From contig JACVTC010000065.1 in the NCBI GenBank assembly GCA_016946835.1, forward strand, positions 72,501 to 136,500: a DNA stretch of 64,000 bases. The letters are read 5' to 3'. Positions 49,177-64,000 of the stretch are shown here, one piece after another. Positions within the stretch are counted from its first letter, which is position 1, and the number at the start of each line of letters is the position of its first letter. The notes under the pieces were generated by a model. That model saw nothing but the letters and a program-made list of their open reading frames with translations. It ran no database searches and was not told where the DNA came from. The stretch comes from Neocallimastix lanati (nom. inval.) (Eukaryota; Neocallimastigomycota; Neocallimastigomycetes; Neocallimastigales; Neocallimastigaceae). A program made the position numbers and the translations under genes.

Positions 49177-49657
49177 TTATATTTTCCACCATTCTCTATC
49201 ATCATCATCTTCTGAAATTTCTAAATCATCATCTTTTTTATTTTTACCAATATTATTGATATTTGATAGTGATAATAATGAATCTGAACCAGAAGTATCT
49301 GATATATCTGAAAATAAGTCATCTTCAGTTTTATTATCAATTACTTTATTATTATTATTTATTTGATTATTTGTATTTAAATTTGTATCATTATTATTTT
49401 GTTCATTCTTATTAAAATCAATATCCAATTCTAAAAATTGTTCTATTTTTTTCATATTTTCATTTATAGAATAATCAATTCCTTTTGAAATCATGCTTTG
49501 GGGTTTATTTTCTTGAAGATTCAATTTATTATCATTTTCCTGAAATGATAAACTTATTGATGGTATCTGTTTTTTAATATTAAATTCAATTAAAAGTTAA
49601 TATTTATATTAATATTTAAAAAATAAATAAATAAATTATAATAATAATAATAATAAT

Positions 49658-49733
<76 letters not shown>

Positions 49734-50869
49734 CAATAAAAATAATAAAAATAATAAAATTTTTTTCTTTTTAAAATATAATTACCAAATTGAATTCTTC
49801 TCCTTCTTCTTCTTCTTCTTCCTCAGTATCAGATAAAAATCCATTATTTAACAAATTATTTGTATAGTTCATTGTTATTAAATTATTTGTATTTTCATTT
49901 ATTTCTCTTGATTTTTCTTTAATTGGAATATTTTTATCAATTATTTTATTTTTATCATCTGTATTATTGTCGCTATTATTTTCAGAAGTTTTATTATCAA
50001 CAATTTCTTTATCATTATTATTATTATCATTTTTATTATCCATATCCATATCCATATCCATATCCTTTTTACTACAATTATCTTTTACATCATTTTTTTT
50101 ATTATTGCTTTTAACATTACTCTGGCTTTTACTATTTTTGACCGAAATTTCTTTTTTTTGATTTTCTTTCACATACGGTAAACTGTTTTCTTTATTTTGA
50201 TTTTCTATAATTACTTCCATTATTTCTCTTTTAACTATATTATACGATTTTTCATTTTTAATATCATTATAATTGTTATTTTTTTTCATTTTTAGTTTAT
50301 TAATATTCTCATGATTATTATTTATGTCTTCATTATTTTGATTGTTATTGTTACGATCGCTAATAGTATTTCTTTTGATATCATCATTATATTTATTAAT
50401 TTTACTTGGGAATGCAATATTATTTTTATTATTATTATCTTTATGAATATTATTTTGTGAATGAATCATATCATCATTATTACTTTCAATTTTTTTAAAT
50501 TCAACATCTTCATTTTCTATATTATCGTTTGTAATATTATCATTTTTATTATTATTCTTGTTGCTGTCATTATTATTAACGCCATTTTTTATGCTATTAT
50601 CGTTGTTATTGGTATTTATGATAGTATTATTACTGTTATTACTGACATTATTATAATTGTAATTATCATTTTTATTGTTAACTTTATTATTGTTATTACA
50701 ATTATTTAATACATTATCAACATTACTTTTATAATTACTGTCATTGATTATACTATTGTTATTTTTATTATATAATTTTTCATTATTGCAAATGTTATTA
50801 TTATCATTTATATTTATATTTACATAATTATTATTATTATCATTATTATCATTATTATCATTATTATTA

Positions 50870-50945
<76 letters not shown>

Positions 50946-51893
50946 CATTTATTTTAGTAATTTTCTTATCTGTTATCATCTTAATATTACCACCATTTTC
51001 TATGATTATTTCCTTATTTGATATTTTAGAATTTGGATTATAATTGGTATTTATTGATGTATTATTAATTAATAAAACTTCTTCATTATTTTCATCTAAA
51101 TTTATCATAAATTCATTATTTATAAATTTGTAATTTTTTCCAATTAATTGATATTTCTCTTGTTTATGTTTATTTCTATTAGAATTTATTTTAATGTTTT
51201 GGTTTTCTATTTGATTATAATCATAATTTTCTTGAAATTCTTCAAAATTATTATCATATTTATTTTGATTTTGATACATTTGAATATTCTCTTTAATATT
51301 ATTATTTTGAAATTTCCTTGTATTATTGTTATTATTGTTATTATTGTTTTTATTATTATTATTATTATCATTATTATTGTTATTATTATTACTAAAGTTT
51401 ATATCCTTTTTATTATTTTGATTTTCATTTTGATTTTCATTTTGATTTTCATTTTGATTTTCATTTTGATTTTCAGTTAATTTAAATGAATTTATCATGC
51501 TATTTGAATTATTCCCATTATCATTTATATTTACTAAATTTTTTATATTTGTTTTTTTGGTTACTGAATAATCTTCAGTACTATATTCATTTGAATTTTT
51601 ATTATCAAAAGTTTTATTATTTTGTTTATTATTAAGATTATCAAGTTTGTTAGAAGTATAACTAAATTCGTTAGAAATATCTTCTGGTGTTATTACATTT
51701 TTATTATTTTTTCTTCTTTTGCTACCATTTTCATTATGTGATTCATATGAATCATCTTTAATATGATTTTCACTATTCATATGAATAATGCTACTATCAA
51801 TATTATTGTTAGTATATGTGTTATTAGTATTGTTATAGTTATTTATTTTATTGTCATTAATATTTCTACTGTGATTATTATTACTACTATTAC

Positions 51894-51929
<36 letters not shown>

Positions 51930-52593
51930 AATTTCTATTCTTATAATTTTGTACACGATTATTGCTGTTATTCATGCTACTTAAATTATATTTTTTAGAG
52001 TAGTTGCTCTTTGATGAAAATAACTGTTCTAAATTTTTGTTATTTAAATTATTATTACTTCTATTATTTTTATTATTACTATTTAATTCTTTCATAATAT
52101 AAGATTCGAAATTCGATGAAAATTTCCCAATTTTTCTCTTTTTTGGTTTTAAATTTAAATCATATTCGTTATTATTTTTTTTTTTGTAAGTGGCCTTAGT
52201 TTTACTTATTTCTTTATAATAATTATTTACATTTTGAGTATTGTATAAATTATGATTATTATTTTGATAATAATAATCTTTAGAAATTTCATTATTTCTA
52301 CAATCCTCCAAATTATTATTTTTTAAGAAATTATTATTTTCGACTTTTTCATTCTCATTTTGATACTTTTGTTCTTCAACTGGCAAAAACCGGGTACACA
52401 ATAAATTAAATGAGATAAACTTATCATAGTTATTTTGATATAAATAATTTTCATTTGCATTGTCATTATCATAATTAATATTAATATTGGTATTTATATT
52501 ATTGAAATTACTATTATTATTAGCAGTAGTATTAGAATAAGTATTATTATTTGACCAATACATATTATTGTTATTATTTACACATTGATTCAT
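49177..52593 (-). CDS. Asn-rich low-complexity protein, unknown function
   Basis: Two exons on the minus strand: 52593-49786 and 49566-49177; 1065 aa. More than a third of the residues are Asn. Islands of other sequence: FNLLCTRFLPVEEQKYQ near the N-terminus; a basic patch LKPKKRKIGKFSSNFESYIM resembling a nuclear localisation signal; five tandem ENQN repeats; an MDMDMDMD run; EEEEEEEGEE before the splice site; and an acidic C-terminus ending DDDDREWWKI. No catalytic domain, membrane segment or known fold is visible. The composition suggests a disordered nuclear or RNA-associated protein (inference). The second exon and GT-AG intron are supported by frame and acidic composition. The start is the first ATG, preceded by a long poly-A run on the coding strand. 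Confidence 0.8.
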
Positions 52594-52992
52594 TTCAAAA
52601 TAAAATAAAAAAAAAAAAAAAAAAAAAAAAAGACAAAAGAAAATAAGATTAAAAAAAATAAATAAATTAAATAAATAAATAAATTAAATATTTAATTAAA
52701 TAAATATTATAATAAATATAATAATAACAATATATAACTGTGATTTTTATTCAATATTACAATCTTTGTTGTATAACAATTAAAATTATATGGAAATATT
52801 AATATAAAAAACACAAAGATTATTGTTTTTTCAATTTTTATTTCTTATTATATATTCAATATTAAAATTATATTAATGGCAGGATTGGTATAAATGTAAA
52901 AATACATTGGAAATTTAAATTTAAAATTTAATTTTAAATACTTGAAAAAAATTTTTTCTTTTATTAATGATAATTAATAATATAAAAATTAA

Positions 52993-53030
<38 letters not shown>

Positions 53031-53119
53031 AAATTATATTTATTAAAAAAGAAATTTATATATTTATTTATTTTATAATTTATTTATTTATTTATTTATT
53101 TATCTATTTATCTATTTGT

Positions 53120-53182
<63 letters not shown>

Positions 53183-53226
53183 TTATATTTTATTATATTT
53201 TTATAATACTTTCAATATTTAATTAA
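52594..53226. other. AT-rich spacer with (TTTA)n array
   Basis: Poly-A (52609-52630 and 52999-53027) and a TTTA array (53081-53182). It lies between the start of the Asn-rich gene and the 3' end of the TNPO3-like gene. No gene seen. Confidence 0.85.
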
Positions 53227-57140
<3,914 letters not shown>

Positions 57141-57864
57141 AGCGATAAATTGTACAAATATCAATGCTTATAAATATATAATATTAATTATTAAATAAAG
57201 AACTGCAAATTTATGTATAAATTCTAAAGAAAAAAACAATACTTATTAAATATAACTATAAAAATGAATTAATATCATTGTTTATTATTACTTTATTTAT
57301 ATTAAATCTAAAATAAAAATTTAAATAATATTTATTTTCAAATTTATATTCTTCATTTATTAATATTATTACATAAGTTATAATAACATTGTTAATATGA
57401 TTGAAATATTCATTTAATAAATAAAATAGAAAAACTTTTTTTCTGAAAAATGTTATTACTTTATGTCCTATCCTATACTAATAATAAATAAATATAAAAT
57501 AAAAATAAAAATATTTATACATATTTTTTTTATTGATAAGGTTCATAAATATACGGATCATTTAATAGATCATTTTAAAAATAAATTAATTAATATATAT
57601 ATATTATATATTAGAATATAATAAAATATATTATAAAATATTATTAATTTTAGTATAAATATTTAATATCTTTAGCAATTATTTAAAAGAGGAGAGCAAT
57701 CCACCATAAAAAATAAGGTTTTTAATAATTACTAATAATTTAATAATTTTTTTATAAAAAAAATTATATATATTTAACTGATTTTATACTATTAATAATT
57801 TTCTTTAAATACAACAATATTTTAAATTAGTCAAAAAGTAAAGTTGGATCAAATAGTAATAAAA
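57141..57864. other. Divergent intergenic region between TNPO3-like and SLC33A1-like genes
   Basis: About 720 bp, AT-rich, with neither long arrays nor coding frames. Start codons on both sides point outward, so both promoters are expected here. No specific sites identified. Confidence 0.7.
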
Positions 57865-60862
57865 ATGGATGAAGAATATGCCCTTGATGACATGGGGGAT
57901 AAAGAAGTTTTAATTCCAAGAAAAAAAAAAGGAGAAAAAGAAATAAAAGAATTGCAACCCAATTTAAAGAAAGTAAGAGTACAATATATATATATAAATA
58001 TTTATTTTTCATTTGTTTATTATTATTTTTTTTATCAAAGGAATATAAAAAATTATTTTATTTTGTCTTATTTTATATTATTAATTTTTTTTAATTTATT
58101 TTGTTTTATTTTTATTTTGCTTTATTTTATTTTATTTTATTTTATTCACTATGTACTTAAATTTATATTTTTAATATTTATTTTCTTTCATTATATTATA
58201 TTCTCTATTATATTATATATTTTATTTTATTTTATTTTATTTTATTTTATTTTATTTTATTTTATTTTATTTTATTTTATTTTATTTTATTTTATTTTAT
58301 TTTATTTTATTTTATTTTATTTTATTCAATCTGTACTTACATTTATATATTTAATATTTATTTTATTTTATTTTATTCTATTTTATTTTATTTTATTTTA
58401 TTTTATTTTATCATTGTTATTATAAATTTTATTTGCTTTTATTAATCTTAAATTGTAAAGGATATATGGGATTTCATATTACTTGTGATTTTATACTTTC
58501 TCCAAGGTATTCCACTTGGTTTAGCATTAGGTTCTTTACCTTTCTTATTAAAATCAAAAATGACTTACAGTGATATGGCAATCTTTGCAATTACTAATTA
58601 TCCATATTCAATGAAAGTATGCTTAATTTTTATGAGAACTTATAAATTTAAACTAAAAATAATATATTTTAAATGGTATATATAAAAATCTAATTATATT
58701 ATTTTATAAAATATCATTAAAAATATTTTAAAAAAAAATAGCTTCTCTGGTCACCAATTGTTGATTCTAATTTTAATAAAAATATCCTTTTTATTATTAG
58801 AACTAGAAATAATTCTGTTATTTAAATGGTTATTAATGTTATTTATAAATTATTTGCCTTAACATTATTTTATTTGTTTTGAATAAAAACAATTTGGAAG
58901 ACGTAAAAGTTGGATTGTTCCAATTCAGTTATGCTCAGCATTTTTAATGTTCTTTTTTGGAAATACTGTAGATGAAAAAATGAAATTAAAAGAAATTCCA
59001 ATTGGTTTTATAACAATTTATTTCACAGTTATGGTTATTTTAAGTGCAACTCAGGATATTGCATTAGATGGTATTGTTTAATTATCAATTTTAACAATTG
59101 TATAATGAAAAAAATTTTAATACATAATTTTATTTCAATATATTCATTTATATTTTAATATATATATGTAATATATTTTAAAGGTTGGGCGTTGGAATTA
59201 TTATCAAAAGGTATAGTAATAAATATAATAAACTTATCAATTTTATTTAAGTTTATTAATCAAAAATATTATATAATATAGAAAACCTTAGTTATGCTTC
59301 AACTGCACAAACAGTTGGCTTAAATACTGGTCAATTTTTAAGTTTTACTGTATTTTTGGCATTCAATAGTGCTGAATTTAGCAATAAATATTTACGTTCC
59401 GAACCATCCGAATATGGTGTATTACAATTAGGACCATACTTAAGATTCTGGGCAGTTTGTTATTTTATTGTAACTTTATATTTAATTTTAATTAAAAAAG
59501 AAAAAGTTTGTGATGATGCAATTGAAAGTGTTAAGACAGTTTACAAAATTATATGGGAAGTTATAAAATTACCAAGTAATATTTAATTTAATACTATTTT
59601 TACTATATATACATTATCATTATATTTTTATATTATTAAATAATAATTATTAATTATTATATACATACATATATATCCTATAATCAATATAAGGAATGAG
59701 ATCTTTTATTGTTCTTTTATTTATTGCAAAGATTGGTTTTGTAACAAATGATGCAGTAACATCACTAAAATTATTAGAAAAAGGTTTTAAAAAGGAAGAT
59801 TTATCAGTAACTGTAAGCAATTATAAAGTTAATTTTTAAATATTTAAATAAAATTAATTATATTTTAAATTAATTTATTAATATTGTATAATTTATTATA
59901 AATATATTCATATCTTATTTTGTAAAAGGTATTAATTGATTTCCCATTACAAATTATATTCGGATATTATGCAGCTAAATGGAGCTCTGGGAAAAAACCT
60001 TTAAAACCTGTAAGTATTAATATATTAAGCATAAATATATATTTATCGAAATTATTTATAATATTAATAATATACTTTATATAAATATAAAGTGGATGAT
60101 TGCTTTTTATGGTAGAATAGTAGCAGCAGTTTTAGCAATGTTTGTTGTTAAATTCTTCAGCTTGCCAGAAAGTGGTGAAATTTCAAAAGGATATTTCTTA
60201 TTAATTATTTTCAGTACTGTATTATCTTCATTTATGTCAACTGTCCAATTCGTAAGTATTGGTTGTTTCTTTGCTAGAATTGCTGATCCAACTGTCGGTG
60301 GAACTTATATGACATTACTAAACACTTTAAGTAATTTAGGTGGTAGTAAGTATAAAAATATATCTTAAAAAAAATATATATATATAAAATATGTTTAATT
60401 TATTTATTTATTTTATAATTTATATATATTGAAACTATAAATTTATAAAATAGCATGGCCAAGACCATTAATTTTAGAAGGTGTAGATATATTAACTAAT
60501 TATGGAGATTGTCAAGGAGCTTCATCAGAATTAATAAGTAATTTTATAATTTAAATTAATTTTAAAATTAATAAATTAATATTAGTTTTCGTTTAATAAT
60601 TTTGCTTATGTGTATTAAAAAAAATTTTTTTTCCATTTTTAAATATAAAGATATTTCTTGTAAAACATCAGAAGGTAGACACAGTTGTTTATCTAACGGT
60701 GGTCAATGTGATATTATAACTGATGGTTATTATATTATTAGTACATTTAGTATTATTTTAGCTATTCTTACATTAGTTTTCTTCATAAGAAAGGAAGTAA
60801 AAAATCTTGAAACAACACCAAAGCAATATTGGGAAATTCCAAAAAGAAAGGAAAAGGATTAA
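57865..60862 (+). CDS. Acetyl-CoA transporter, SLC33A1/ACATN family
   Basis: Moves acetyl-CoA into the ER/Golgi lumen. Eleven exons: 57865-57972, 58461-58616, 58742-58781, 58891-59070, 59184-59210, 59282-59575, 59694-59812, 59929-60009, 60093-60345, 60454-60537, 60651-60862; 517 aa. Charged N-terminal tail, then about 11-12 membrane helices. Family motifs: LYFLQGIPLGLALGSLPFLL, LLWSPIVDS, FGRRKSWIVPIQL, SATQDIALDGWALELLS, QTVGLNTGQFLS, GFVTNDAVTSLKLLEKG, ARIADPTVGGTYMTLLNTLS, NLGGTWPRPLIL; a Cys-rich loop (CKTSEGRHSCLSNGGQC) before the last helix. Exons 3 and 4 join in frame only if the intron is 58782-58890, with AT-AC ends (separate entry). All other introns are GT-AG. Intron 1 holds a TTTTA array (58210-58325). 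Confidence 0.93.
58210..58325. repeat. (TTTTA)n array in intron 1 of the SLC33A1-like gene
   Basis: About 22 tandem TTTTA units. Confidence 0.95.
58782..58890 (+). other. Probable U12-type AT-AC intron (109 nt)
   Basis: The intron starts ATATCCTTT, an exact match to the U12 AT-AC 5' splice consensus. It contains TTTGCCTTAAC at 58853-58863, one mismatch from the branch consensus TTCCTTAAC, and ends AAAAAC at 58890. Removing it joins SNFNK (58766-58781) to KFGRRKSW (58891 onward) in frame. No GT-AG combination in the interval restores this frame: acceptor AGs lie only at 58799-58800, 58804-58805 and 58899-58900, and an in-frame TAA occurs upstream of the FGRRKSW codons. Confidence 0.85.
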
Positions 60863-62420
<1,558 letters not shown>

Positions 62421-64000
62421 ATGGATAATATAGAAAATATAATTATTCAATGTTTCGATCCAGAACTTTCTCCAAAAAAGAAAAATGAATTAGGTAAATT
62501 TTAGTAATAAAATATGTATAAATATGTAATATTGCTATTATTTATAGTATGCTTATAATTAAATACATTTATAACAATATATATGAAATGGAATATAAGA
62601 TAATATATTGAATGAATTTTTAAGTGATAATAAATCATATCAAAAGGTTGAATTTTTATTAAAAACAACAATGAATGATAATGTTAGATTTTATTGTTTA
62701 AATATATATGAAGTAAGTACTATATTCTTCAATAAATTTTAGAATATCATGGAAATAAAAAAAGATAAAATAAAACAAAAAAGAATAATATTAAAATATA
62801 ATATTAATGAATTAAATTAAAATTTCATCAAACTATTATAAATTAAGGACTATATTACTACAAGATGGCATTATTTAGAAGTTGATGAAAAATTAGAAAT
62901 CAGAAATTTTTTATATAATTATTTAAAAGATAATAATTCAACTCAATCAAGATTAATTACTAATAAAGGAATAAAAATTATAGTAAATATAGCAAAGAGA
63001 GATTGGCCTTCAGATTGGCCAGAACTTATACCAGATTTATTAAAATTAAATAATTCTTTTGATGAATTAAAATTTTCATTTAGTGTTATAAAAACAATTA
63101 GTGAAGAATTCACAAGTTCGAGAGAAGATATTAATGCCTCAAGAAAAATTGAATTAAAACAATTATTTATAGAAAATGTTCCATTGATTATACATAGAAT
63201 GATGGAATATTTAAATAGCATTTATAAAGATGTATTTATTATGAATAAAGGATCTCCACTAAATACAAATGGAACATTTGAACCGAATAGTTTTATGTTA
63301 AGTCCTGGAACATCGAATGTTAATTCTGAATTAAATAAACTACCAATAGTTGGTATATCACCAACAACATTTAATCCTGAAAATAATTTATTTAATTTTC
63401 CATCACCAGTAGAGTCAAATATGGATAATCCTAATATGGATATTCAAAGAAAAGAAATTTGTATATTAATATTAGAAAATTTAAATCAATTCTTTACATA
63501 TATACCATTTTCAAAAGAATATATCAACACTAATTATTTAAATATTATATTAAAATATGCACAATTATACCAAGATGATATGGTTGATTTAGGTATACTT
63601 GCGATGTCATGTATTAATGAAATTTTCTCTAAGAATTATGTTCCTATACAATTTATAAGTATTATATTAGATGTAGCTTCTCATACCTTTAATATATTAA
63701 AGTAATTAATTAATTGTTATGATTTTAAATTTTTTTTTTAGTAATTAATTATTATATAATATAAATAATATTATCTAATATTATCCTATTAAATGAATTT
63801 TTATTTTTATTTTTATCGTTTTTTATTGTATTTGAATTGGTTTTTATTAATTTAATTTTGATTTAAACTTATTTTGAAAAATATATAATAGAAATTTATC
63901 AGTTTTAAAAAATATTGATAATACATATATAAAAAAATTTACAGAGCATCTTGGATTATTTATTACTCAACATTTAAAAAGAGCTGAAACATATAAAGAT
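62421..64000 (+). CDS. Exportin-6-like nuclear export receptor (3' truncated by window)
   Basis: Exons: 62421-62493, 62600-62712, 62848-63701, 63892 to the window end; about 383 residues visible. The importin-beta N-terminal region reads LLKTTMNDNVRFYCLNIYED then YITTRWHYLEV. The most telling stretch is IVNIAKRDWPSDWPELIPDL followed by FSFSVIKTISEEFTSSREDI, NASRKIELKQLFIENVPLII. This follows the exportin-6 pattern (DIGRQDWP..., LKTTSEELACPREDLSVARK..., from memory) better than exportin-1, -5 or -7. In animals XPO6 exports profilin-actin. A low-complexity Asn/Pro/Ser insertion (NGTFEPNSFMLSPGTSNVNS) follows. The start is the first in-frame ATG after an A-rich leader. All introns GT-AG. The C-terminal half is outside the window. 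Confidence 0.82.

Noticed and set aside
49923-51984. Plus-strand Tyr/Ile/Leu-rich frames
   Set aside because: Shadows of the minus-strand Asn-rich gene.

Overview
The window looks like nuclear DNA of an anaerobic gut fungus (Neocallimastigomycota, the Piromyces/Anaeromyces/Neocallimastix group). This is inferred from three things: extreme A+T content with long poly-A/T, AAT, AAAT and TAAAA tracts between genes; intron-rich genes with islands of normal codon use; and fungal-type gene content (kexin, Esa1-type MYST acetyltransferase, Mtr10/transportin). Every stop codon I could assign to a real gene is TAA. Another AT-rich protist cannot be excluded without a search.

Layout. 1-4489: VPS4 AAA-ATPase (5' end outside the window), whose second visible intron (924-1929) carries a long in-frame lysine-rich reading frame. 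4490-10731: gene-free AT microsatellite desert. 10732-14994: a four-exon protein of 1154 aa with an N-terminal helical bundle, two tandem kinase-like domains that have both lost the DFG aspartate, and a Ser-rich tail. 14995-30824: a repeat- and transposon-rich block. It holds a possible decayed exon (19215-19343), an orphan 152-codon ORF (19814-20272), a 97-nt piece of 28S rRNA (21173-21269), a decayed Ty3/gypsy protease-RT fragment on the minus strand (21803-23221), and a young, structurally complete but non-coding LTR element (24952-27114) inserted in an AATAAT array. 30825-34819: kexin-like proprotein convertase. 36142-37939 (minus): Esa1/Tip60-type acetyltransferase. 38614-40388: SIKE/FGFR1OP2-like coiled-coil protein, with a ~490-bp AAT array in one intron. 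42024-46649: cysteinyl-tRNA synthetase, 15 exons. 47273-48420: two fragments of a decayed unknown gene. 49177-52593 (minus): Asn-rich low-complexity protein. 53227-57140 (minus): transportin-3/Mtr10-like importin-beta. 57865-60862: SLC33A1-type acetyl-CoA transporter. 62421-64000: 5' part of an exportin-6-like gene, cut by the window end.

The cellular genes are housekeeping genes without operon logic. They cover endosomal sorting and secretory processing (VPS4, kexin), ER acetyl-CoA import (SLC33A1), chromatin acetylation (Esa1), translation (CysRS), nuclear transport (TNPO3/Mtr10 and XPO6), and STRIPAK signalling (SIKE-like). Esa1/SIKE-like and TNPO3/SLC33A1 are divergent pairs that may share promoter regions.

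The most interesting signals are four. First, an apparent U12-type AT-AC minor-spliceosome intron in the acetyl-CoA transporter. Second, the histone-H1-like reading frame inside the VPS4 intron. Third, the double pseudokinase with an N-terminal bundle that recalls MLKL architecture. Fourth, the LTR element whose putative primer-binding site matches the anticodon arm, not the 3' end, of tRNA-Lys(CUU). Exon boundaries were derived by hand from reading-frame continuity and splice-site dinucleotides, and each complete spliced gene sums to a whole number of codons.
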